From an uncultured Eubacteriales bacterium (lineage in GTDB: Bacteria; Bacillota; Clostridia; Eubacteriales; Anaerofustaceae), in NCBI GenBank assembly GCA_902796565.1, contig CADBPP010000017.1, forward strand, positions 1-6,851: DNA of 6,851 nt, given 5' to 3'. Shown here piece after piece: positions 1 to 4,820 of the stretch. The notes under the pieces are model-generated. The model ran no database searches. It was not told where the DNA came from and saw nothing but the letters and a program-made list of their open reading frames with translations. Within the stretch, counting starts at the first letter, position 1. Each line of letters opens with the position of its first letter. The translations under genes were made by a program, and so were the position numbers.

Positions 1-11
1 GTCCTCCTTTT
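1..11 (-). promoter_or_regulatory. Possible Shine-Dalgarno for a gene beyond the left edge
   Basis: The last minus-strand bases read AAAAGGAGGAC, a near-perfect ribosome binding site. A start codon would lie just outside the window. An ATG at 12-14 immediately precedes it and could itself be a start reading into this purine tract. Which applies cannot be decided from this window, and the bases could also be leftover transposase coding sequence. Confidence 0.3.
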
Positions 12-85
12 CATAATAATATTTCAGATGATACTTCTCCCGTGCTGCAGGCAAAATAACCGTCAGACCAGAAAACGTGTTTCTT
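11..85 (-). pseudogene. Remnant of IS200/IS605-like TnpA transposase (C-terminal fragment)
   Basis: The minus-strand frame ending at the TGA at 11-13 reads KKHVFWSDGYFACSTGEVSS followed by EILL and the stop. This resembles the conserved C-terminal part of small Y1 HUH transposases (TnpA of IS200/IS605 elements), where a (F/L)WSxGYFxxSxG strand precedes a helix of the type xxYIExQ that carries the catalytic tyrosine. Here the frame stops just where that helix should begin, so the tyrosine is missing. The frame is open upstream only to a TGA at 140-142, and residues before about 85 show no recognisable transposase sequence; the HUH motif is absent. I infer a decayed insertion sequence downstream of the acetyltransferase gene. 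The assignment rests on remembered family patterns over about 25 residues, so it is tentative. Confidence 0.5.
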
Positions 86-150
86 CCGGGTCTCCGGGCT
101 TTCTTTGTTTTCCCGGTGTAGATCGCCGGCGGTCCTCCATCATCTCAGAC

Positions 151-717
151 TTAGTGAGTATGGAATTGTGTGTGAAAGAACGGTTCGGGAAGAGTTTCGC
201 GATACAGCTCTGTATATACTGTTCGCAGTTCTTCCGTTGTGTGCTCCATGGCCGTGGGGACCTCCAAAATAAGGTAGTCCACGCCGAACACAGTGGAGGT
301 CAGCGCTGATTTTCGGTACCCGTTGCGGAGATAAAACTGCAGTCTGCGTCTCCTCACCGATCGGGTCTCCTCGTCCTCTACCCTGTCCGGGTTTTCGACC
401 TCCACGACCACACAGTCAGCTCCCTGCAGACGCTCAGCCAAATGTTGGAGAAATAGTGATCCAAAGCCTTGATCCCGGTGATCCTCGGTGACAGCGAGAT
501 AATCTAACAAGTAATCCCTTTCTCGTCGCACGAAAAAAGCGTAACCCATGATTTCAGTGCCATCGAACAGGCCATAGCATTCGTAGGCACTTTTCTTCCA
601 CGCCCGTCTTATTGCCGCTAACGGTCTTCGCTCATCGCGGGAAAAGTCCTTTTTCAGGCGGGCGTTGTATAACAGCTCAACCTGGGTAAAATCTGTCAGT
701 TGTCGTGTGATCATCAT
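151..717 (-). CDS. GNAT family N-acetyltransferase
   Basis: This predicted cytoplasmic protein of 188 residues should transfer an acetyl group from acetyl-CoA to an amine on an unknown substrate. Motif A is clear: the beta-4 strand LDYLAV at 71-76 is followed by R81-D-Q-G84-F-G86, matching the (R/Q)xxGx(G/A) pyrophosphate loop that binds CoA. The later FYLRNGYRKS at 128-137 is the usual motif B region, where the tyrosine of an N-G-(Y/F) turn sits near the acetyl site. The C-terminal 35 residues extend beyond the core fold. Two adjacent ATG codons, at 715-717 and 712-714, could both start it; the first overlaps the TGA of the broken frame upstream as ATGA. No strong ribosome binding site is visible, so translation may depend on coupling. 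The substrate cannot be predicted. A rather similar-looking alternative would be a RimI-type protein acetyltransferase. Confidence 0.88.
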   Translation of the reverse strand: MMITRQLTDFTQVELLYNARLKKDFSRDERRPLAAIRRAWKKSAYECYGLFDGTEIMGYAFFVRRERDYLLDYLAVTEDHRDQGFGSLFLQHLAERLQGADCVVVEVENPDRVEDEETRSVRRRRLQFYLRNGYRKSALTSTVFGVDYLILEVPTAMEHTTEELRTVYTELYRETLPEPFFHTQFHTH

Positions 718-845
718 TGTTCGGCCACTTTCTCAAATACCGGCTCCGTCACGGCGGAGTCGATCAGATACTCCGGGTTCAATTCTGGTCAGTAATTGTA
801 AATCATGAGACCGGGCCTTGGAACTAAAGCATAGCCATCGATCAT
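714..845 (-). pseudogene. Interrupted 43-codon reading frame between flavoprotein and acetyltransferase genes
   Basis: An ATG at 843-845 overlaps the flavoprotein stop as ATGA and opens 18 codons reading MIDGYALVPRPGLMIYNY. A TGA at 789-791 then interrupts the frame, which continues for 24 codons (PELNPEYLIDSAVTEPVFEK then VAEQ) to a TGA at 714-716 overlapping the acetyltransferase ATG. The frame therefore fills the gap exactly and is coupled at both ends, and its composition looks like ordinary protein. I do not recognise the product. The likeliest explanations are a small gene broken by one nonsense mutation, a sequencing error, or a deletion remnant of a larger gene. A recoded TGA is possible but unsupported. 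The second half could also start at the TTG at 777-779. Confidence 0.35.
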
Positions 846-1381
846 TTGACTGTCTTTCCCAGTTCATAGGCCTTTTCGAGGTACCCGCTGCTCTTCGTCA
901 TGGACGTGGTTCCGCAGCCTCCGCCCAGTACCATACCGCAATCCTCGAACCGCATATACTCGCAGATTCGGTGGTAATACGCCTCCACGACGTAAAACAC
1001 CGTGTCCGTATCATCCCATGCCACGGTGAGCAATGCCGCCTTTTTATGCATATTGGTCAGCTCGATCGTAAAGCTGTAAAAGCGGTCGATCACCGTTTTG
1101 AGCTGCGCTGGCCAGTTGTAGTAATAGACCGGCATGACGAAGACCAGCATGTCCGTCTCTTTGATAAGCCCCTTGAGTTCATGCTCATAAGCATCCTTCT
1201 GGACACAGGGACCGTTCATCCCACAGCGATTGCAACCGAGGCACGGACGGATATCCGCCCGGATCACATCATAGGCGGTAACATTATGCCCCTGTTCTTC
1301 GGCTCCACGGATAAACGCCTCCGCGAGAAGATTGGAAGAGCCGTGAATATTGCCGCTGCTTTCCAGCACCAGAATCTTCAT
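842..1381 (-). CDS. Iron-sulfur flavoprotein / NAD(P)H-dependent FMN reductase family
   Basis: This 179-residue protein has the flavodoxin-like fold of NADPH-dependent FMN reductases and of the archaeal iron-sulfur flavoprotein Isf. The first strand MKILVLESSG leads into a Ser/Asn-rich loop at residues 8-17 that should hold the FMN phosphate. Four cysteines follow, C47-x2-C50-x2-C53-x5-C59, matching the compact Cx2Cx2Cx4-7C motif that binds a 4Fe-4S cluster in Isf. MPVYYYNWPAQLK at 83-95, followed by IDRFYSF, is the characteristic flavin-contacting and dimer segment. It probably passes electrons between a reduced donor, the cluster and FMN; the physiological partner is unknown. The ATG overlaps the Nudix stop by four bases (ATGA at 1378-1381), and GAGG at 1389-1392 sits seven bases upstream of the start. 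The length is typical for the family, which often has about 180 to 220 residues. Confidence 0.88.
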   Translation of the reverse strand: MKILVLESSGNIHGSSNLLAEAFIRGAEEQGHNVTAYDVIRADIRPCLGCNRCGMNGPCVQKDAYEHELKGLIKETDMLVFVMPVYYYNWPAQLKTVIDRFYSFTIELTNMHKKAALLTVAWDDTDTVFYVVEAYYHRICEYMRFEDCGMVLGGGCGTTSMTKSSGYLEKAYELGKTVK

Positions 1382-1938
1382 ATGTCAGCCTCGCTTTTCA
1401 AGTAATCTATCAGTACGGACAGACCCTGCCAGGAAACGCAGATGCGATCATGGCGGGTCCGTATCTCTTCGGCGATCCCATCCAGCGGAAACCAGCGCAC
1501 TTCGTCCACTTCGCTCCTCTGAAGCGTCAGCTTTTCTATATCGACAGGTCCCCGGTAAACATACGCATAGCGGATCTCGTTGTCCCGGAAGGGTTCTCCG
1601 TGGAAACGCTCTTCATAGGAACAATGGAACGTACCGGCAAAGGCAAGCTCGTCCGGCTTTGCGTGTATGCCGATCTCCTCCCCCATCTCCCGTATCACGG
1701 AGAGGAGAGGATCGGATCCGGCGGGAATGTGACCCGCGGAAGACGCGTCATACATCCCCGGGAACGATTCTTTGTCGCTGCTCCGCTTTTGCAGGAGGAC
1801 GTCGTACCGCCCTTCACGTATCCGGATCACCCATACATGAGAGGTGCGGTGCAGGATGCCGTTTTTATGCGCCGTATCACGATCGACGATCTCGCCGGTC
1901 GGCCGGCCGCTTTCATCACATACGTCGATATATTCCAC
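1378..1938 (-). CDS. Nudix hydrolase (IPP isomerase-like subgroup, one box residue changed)
   Basis: This protein of 186 residues carries a Nudix box at 69-91 (G69 ... REMGEEIGI at 83-91). The catalytic REUxEE core, with E84, E87 and E88, is intact, so metal-dependent hydrolysis of a nucleoside diphosphate-linked substrate is plausible. The glutamate usually found six residues after the box glycine is serine here (S75). The lead-in HRTSHVWVI and LLQKRSSDKESFPGMYDASS resembles the group annotated as isopentenyl-diphosphate isomerase-like or YfcD-like. The isomerase's active-site cysteine context is absent (D-A-S-S-A-G-H), so isomerase activity is unlikely. The start is GTG at 1936-1938: an in-frame TGA lies three codons upstream, and GGGGTG at 1946-1951 is spaced seven bases away. 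The gene sits 72 bases after the 112-residue protein and overlaps the flavoprotein gene by four bases. Confidence 0.9.
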   Translation of the reverse strand: MEYIDVCDESGRPTGEIVDRDTAHKNGILHRTSHVWVIRIREGRYDVLLQKRSSDKESFPGMYDASSAGHIPAGSDPLLSVIREMGEEIGIHAKPDELAFAGTFHCSYEERFHGEPFRDNEIRYAYVYRGPVDIEKLTLQRSEVDEVRWFPLDGIAEEIRTRHDRICVSWQGLSVLIDYLKSEADI

Positions 1939-2010
1939 TCCGCATCACCCCATACGAATGTGTGAGCCATACCACCGGATCAAAGGCAACGGATCACCTC
2001 GATCTGCCCT

Positions 2011-2349
2011 TCATTCATCCAAAATCTCGACCGCCGGGTTTCTGCTCAGGATCGCGGAACGCACGGTCTCCGCTTTTTCCTTGGTTTCTGTCAGCAGCTT
2101 TAACGGTTTCTCCCCGCCGTAATACAGGAGAACGTACCATACCGGCACCCCCAGGCCGCAGCAGCCATGGGAGCTGAGCCGGGACGGATACAGCCGAGCC
2201 TGCTTAACGGCGTTCAGCGGCAGATACTCCCTGCCGCTCAGATACACCGCCTTGTCCCCGATCCGGAAGGAGCCATAGGATACGGCGCTTTTCAGGTCTT
2301 CTTTCGAGTCTATGTCCAACGTGGTGGGAACGATCGATTTCCAGGCCAT
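2011..2349 (-). CDS. Small conserved-looking protein of unknown function (112 aa)
   Basis: I do not recognise a characterised function. The 112-residue product has no signal peptide or clear membrane segment. A central block at about 42-87 alternates strand-like stretches: EYLPLNAVKQARLYPSRL, then a glycine/cysteine turn (H61-G-C63-C64-G-L-G), then VPVWYVLLYYGG and EKPLKLL. A final helix-like TKEKAETVRSAILSR follows. This order of strands closed by a helix suggests a small PH-like beta domain, which is only an inference. The ATG at 2347-2349 is chosen because AAGGAGA at 2354-2360 lies four bases upstream. The open frame continues upstream to 2622 but there lies antiphase inside the hydrolase gene and reads as low-complexity shadow sequence. 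It begins 11 bases after the hydrolase stop, so the two are very likely co-translated. Confidence 0.8.
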   Translation of the reverse strand: MAWKSIVPTTLDIDSKEDLKSAVSYGSFRIGDKAVYLSGREYLPLNAVKQARLYPSRLSSHGCCGLGVPVWYVLLYYGGEKPLKLLTETKEKAETVRSAILSRNPAVEILDE

Positions 2350-2353
2350 GGAT

Positions 2354-2360
2354 TCTCCTT
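2354..2360 (-). promoter_or_regulatory. Ribosome binding site deciding the start of the 112-aa gene
   Basis: The minus strand reads AAGGAGA here, four bases before the ATG at 2347-2349. It lies entirely in the 11-base gap after the hydrolase stop and fixes the start at this ATG, ruling out the longer open frame that begins at 2622. Confidence 0.75.
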
Positions 2361-3344
2361 TCACCGCAAAATGGCGGTCCAAATCGCACTCTGCGCTGCT
2401 TTTGCCTCGGGGATCGGGCAGATGGGATAGCAGTGGATCATCCGCTCTCCGATGATCAGATTGCAATCGACGCCGGCATCCCCCAGCTTCTGCGCCAGCA
2501 GCATTGTATCCGGGTACAGCACCTCCCAGGTCCCAGTCGTCAGGGTAACGGGGCAGAGACCGGACAGATCCCCATACAGCGGACTGACCCTCGCATCCGT
2601 CACAGGAAGCCCGTCCGCCCATACTTCCCCCATCCGGCGAAGTCCGTCTATACCGAGCATCGGATCAAGATCGAGGCAGTCTTCCAGTTCCCCGTTCGAC
2701 ATGCTCAGATCCACCCAGGGAGAGATCAGGATCAATTCCTCCGGACCCGGGTTCCCGTCCTGCTGAAGGACCTCCGCGAGGCCAAGCGCCAAACCTCCTC
2801 CCGCGGAGTCGCCCATGAACACGACCTTCCCGCAGTCGTTGTCGTCCAGATAATCCAGGTAATAGGACAGGCAGAGGTCATAGGCTGTTGCGCAGTTGTA
2901 TACCGGCTCTTTCGGATAGACCATGAGCACGACCTCGGCCCCTGTCTCCTTCGCCGTCCTGGCAGCCATCGTTGTCTGCTGGTTGTTCGGCTGGTTTATG
3001 TACGCGCCCCCATGGAAATAAAAAACAGTCTGCGCGGGATGCTCCTGATCATTGTAGATGAACGCCTGCAGGGCATCCAGTTTCTCTTCCCGAAGGCTCA
3101 TTCTGAACCTGGCTTTTTCAATCACCACCGGTTCCCTGTTGCTCTCGGCCTTTTCCGCTATATACGCCTCCGCCGCGTCGACCGACGTAAACTTATCACT
3201 GCGGTGCTGAACGGTAAGAAACAGATCCGTAAAGCCCGCCATGAAGGAACGGTGGTTGATGACACGGCAATAGAACCAGAAGCACCCGGCGGCCAGAACG
3301 ATTATCGCCAGGACGGCACACAGGGTTTTAACTGCAGTTTTCAT
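2361..3344 (-). CDS. Membrane-anchored alpha/beta hydrolase, HSL (steryl acetyl hydrolase-like) type
   Basis: This is a carboxylesterase-type enzyme of 327 residues. The N-terminus is a hydrophobic segment (about 5-26) after a short charged start, so it is membrane-anchored or exported; AAGC at 18-21 is a weak lipobox-like sequence. The catalytic domain shows HGGAY at 111-115, the oxyanion-hole HGGG-like motif of the hormone-sensitive lipase family. GDSAGG at 178-183 carries the nucleophile S180. The catalytic histidine is probably H304 in RMIHCYP. The usual acid motif DxL appears as E274-V-L, so glutamate may replace aspartate in the triad. The substrate is unknown, presumably a short-chain ester outside the cytoplasm. 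The start is the ATG at 3342-3344, overlapping the isochorismatase-like stop as ATGA, with GAGGTG at 3347-3352. The frame stays open to 3500, but that extension has no family sequence. Confidence 0.9.
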   Translation of the reverse strand: MKTAVKTLCAVLAIIVLAAGCFWFYCRVINHRSFMAGFTDLFLTVQHRSDKFTSVDAAEAYIAEKAESNREPVVIEKARFRMSLREEKLDALQAFIYNDQEHPAQTVFYFHGGAYINQPNNQQTTMAARTAKETGAEVVLMVYPKEPVYNCATAYDLCLSYYLDYLDDNDCGKVVFMGDSAGGGLALGLAEVLQQDGNPGPEELILISPWVDLSMSNGELEDCLDLDPMLGIDGLRRMGEVWADGLPVTDARVSPLYGDLSGLCPVTLTTGTWEVLYPDTMLLAQKLGDAGVDCNLIIGERMIHCYPICPIPEAKAAQSAIWTAILR

Positions 3345-3856
3345 TTCACCTCGATCTGACAGGAACGCATCGTCTCCAGAGCAGCCAGATGCTTTTCCGG
3401 CGTAACACCGGCGCAGCAATTCCCGTCCACACATATCTTCACTTCCGGCAGGCTCGCTTTGAGAAGCAGCGCATTTGAAACCACGCAGATATCCGTACAC
3501 AACCCGATGAGTTCGATCTCCTCCAGGTCTTCGATCTCCTTAACCGCAGCCACCATCTGTACGCTCCCGAAGGTCGGCTTCTCAAAGATCACAGCTTCGG
3601 TCAGCAGCGCGGCGATGTCCGGGCGGATGCGCCAGCCCTCCGTTCCCTTGATGCAGTGCTCGACCGGAAGATTCCTGCCCTCCTGTGTGGAGAGATAATC
3701 CGGTCCGTGGGTATCCATCGTGGCAAATATATCCCCGGCAGGATAGGTTCGGATCTTCTCCTTTGCCGCTTCTACGATGGCTTCCGCTTCAGGCGTTCCC
3801 AAAGAGCCGTCGATAAAGTCATTTTGCATATCGATCACAATGAGCAGTTTTTTCAC
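3341..3856 (-). CDS. Isochorismatase-family cysteine hydrolase, nicotinamidase-like
   Basis: From its GTG start this cytoplasmic protein has 171 residues and begins MKKLLIVIDMQNDF. The family triad is visible: D9 in DMQND, K93 in FEKPTFGS and C124 in CTDICVVSN. A likely metal site is formed by D48, H50 and H67 (DTHGPDYL ... VEHC), in the order seen in PncA nicotinamidases, which deamidate nicotinamide to nicotinate for NAD salvage. Nicotinamidase activity is thus plausible, but many family members act on other amides, so no symbol is given. The GTG at 3854-3856 is nine bases after AGGAGGA at 3866-3872. A TTG at 3860-3862 is a less well spaced alternative. The frame is open to 4030, but that part overlaps the preceding gene and looks non-coding. 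The gene starts 37 bases after the DUF5131 stop and overlaps the esterase gene by four bases. Confidence 0.9.
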   Translation of the reverse strand: MKKLLIVIDMQNDFIDGSLGTPEAEAIVEAAKEKIRTYPAGDIFATMDTHGPDYLSTQEGRNLPVEHCIKGTEGWRIRPDIAALLTEAVIFEKPTFGSVQMVAAVKEIEDLEEIELIGLCTDICVVSNALLLKASLPEVKICVDGNCCAGVTPEKHLAALETMRSCQIEVK

Positions 3857-3865
3857 GGTCAATTG

Positions 3866-3872
3866 TCCTCCT
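3866..3872 (-). promoter_or_regulatory. Ribosome binding site for the GTG-started isochorismatase-like gene
   Basis: The minus strand reads AGGAGGA. It is nine bases from the GTG at 3854-3856 and only three from the TTG at 3860-3862, which favours GTG. It argues against the upstream ATG at 4028-4030. Confidence 0.75.
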
Positions 3873-3893
3873 GTACTCTTTCCGTTTTCCGTG

Positions 3894-4781
3894 TTATAGT
3901 CTTTTGCTTCCGTCGCATTTCCCGCAGCGGCTGCAGCCGTTGCAGGTATACTGCATCCCGCAGGTCCGGCAGCGTTCCCCGAAATATGGTTTATACAGCT
4001 GATCTTCCGGGATCGGATAGCCCCATTCATCGGTGAGATGCCAGGCGATCGGCTTTCCCTGGTAGCTGAGTCCGGACTTGTATGCCTGCCGGCTCTGGAT
4101 CCCGTTTCCCTCGATGTGATAGGTTCTGCCGTCCTTCACAAAGCATCGGCCCGTGCCGCAGAAGGTGAATGTCACGTCGAAGGCTCTGCACTCATCGCTG
4201 AGTGCTTTTACCCATTCATAATGACAGGGACGGGCGCCGCCGTAGTTTTCCCCGTCGCAAAGAACCTGCTCGATCTGTCCGGTCGGCAGGTATTCTTTTA
4301 TGCTCACCGGTCCAACGAACGGCGCGCACATAATGCCCTTATGCCGGAAAGGCAGCTCCAGCAGGATCGGGATGCGCTCGTCAGCGCGGCGCTGGTTTTC
4401 GCAGGTGACATTGAACATCAAGTTTTCCCAGCCGCCGTCCCAGTCCCGCGGAAGATGGTCGGCTGCACGTTCCGGGCGCTTTGTCAGCAGGAAGAACGTC
4501 ACGTCCGGCCGCCGCCGCATGATCTCCCAGGCCTCGTCCCGCCAGGGGTCGGCTTCCTCCAAAAAGAAGTCGCTGGTCATGCAGACCCGGAGCATCTCGC
4601 CGCTTTTGACCTTGTACTGCCCGCCGCGGTCCCTGGACAGCGGATAGCGGAAGCCCGCTTTCGTGCGGTAGATATCCCCGCCGTTTTTGTCCCGCATGGA
4701 GTCGAGGAAGTACATATAGCAGTTTTGGCAGCCTTCGCTGATCTTTTTGCAGCCGTGCCACGGGTTCCATATATCGTGCAG
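3894..4781 (-). CDS. DUF5131 / phage Gp37-Gp68 family three-cysteine protein, probable CTG start
   Basis: The frame encodes 295 residues if it begins at the CTG at 4779-4781. The N-terminus then reads MHDIWNPWHGCKKISEGCQN and continues CYMYFL, with C11-x6-C18-x2-C21, the three-cysteine signature of the Gp37/Gp68 (DUF5131, PF07505) family. The body carries family-typical stretches such as LRVCMTSDFFLEEADPW, TFFLLTKRPERA and CDGENYGGARPC. The C-terminus has six more cysteines (C271, C274, C280, C283, C286, C289), suggesting a second metal or cluster site. The function is unknown; the cysteine pattern hints at an iron-sulfur, radical SAM-like enzyme, which is inference. GAGGGG at 4789-4794 stands seven bases before the CTG. 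No ATG or GTG lies between the upstream in-frame TGA (4821-4823) and the cysteines, and the first ATG (4713-4715) would remove all three. The partner TcmP, which I recall beside some homologues, is not visible here. Homologues occur in phages as well as chromosomes. Confidence 0.85.
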   Translation of the reverse strand: MHDIWNPWHGCKKISEGCQNCYMYFLDSMRDKNGGDIYRTKAGFRYPLSRDRGGQYKVKSGEMLRVCMTSDFFLEEADPWRDEAWEIMRRRPDVTFFLLTKRPERAADHLPRDWDGGWENLMFNVTCENQRRADERIPILLELPFRHKGIMCAPFVGPVSIKEYLPTGQIEQVLCDGENYGGARPCHYEWVKALSDECRAFDVTFTFCGTGRCFVKDGRTYHIEGNGIQSRQAYKSGLSYQGKPIAWHLTDEWGYPIPEDQLYKPYFGERCRTCGMQYTCNGCSRCGKCDGSKRL

Positions 4782-4788
4782 TTTGAGT

Positions 4789-4794
4789 CCCCTC
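4789..4794 (-). promoter_or_regulatory. Ribosome binding site supporting a CTG start
   Basis: The minus strand reads GAGGGG seven bases before the CTG at 4779-4781, which is optimal spacing. No ATG, GTG or TTG in the correct frame lies nearby, and the out-of-frame ATG at 4768-4770 leads to a shadow frame. Confidence 0.6.
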
Positions 4795-4820
4795 GCTTTC
4801 AGTGTTTCAGCGCTTCGCCG

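Noticed and set aside
66..118. Inverted CCGGG/CCCGG copies downstream of the acetyltransferase gene as a terminator
   Set aside because: The stem is only about five base pairs with a long loop, and no U-tract follows on the minus strand.
744..791. TGA at 789-791 as a selenocysteine codon with a downstream hairpin
   Set aside because: The inverted repeat is only five base pairs, no known selenoprotein sequence surrounds the codon, and a nonsense mutation or sequencing error is simpler.
1939..2010. 72-base gap between the 112-residue gene and the Nudix gene as a possible promoter or small gene
   Set aside because: No convincing -10/-35 pair, hairpin or coupled frame was seen; only the ribosome binding site near 1946-1951 is apparent.
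1350..2177. Plus-strand open frame (275 codons) opposite the Nudix and 112-residue genes
   Set aside because: The Arg/Ser/Pro-rich translation with no motif is a shadow of the minus-strand genes.
2350..2622. 91-codon N-terminal extension of the 112-residue protein
   Set aside because: It is antiphase within the esterase gene with low-complexity Gly/Arg sequence; the ATG at 2347-2349 has a clear AAGGAGA.
2433..3359. Long plus-strand open frame (308 codons) opposite the alpha/beta hydrolase
   Set aside because: It is a shadow of a gene with clear catalytic motifs; its composition (many His, Arg, Gln) is typical of antisense translation.
3345..3500. 52-codon N-terminal extension of the esterase
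   Set aside because: It lies inside the isochorismatase-like gene in another frame, has no signal peptide, and the internal ATG at 3342-3344 has a ribosome binding site followed by a proper hydrophobic N-terminus.
3857..4030. Upstream extension of the isochorismatase-like protein
   Set aside because: It overlaps the DUF5131 C-terminus and reads as Ala-rich filler; family homology begins exactly at the GTG.
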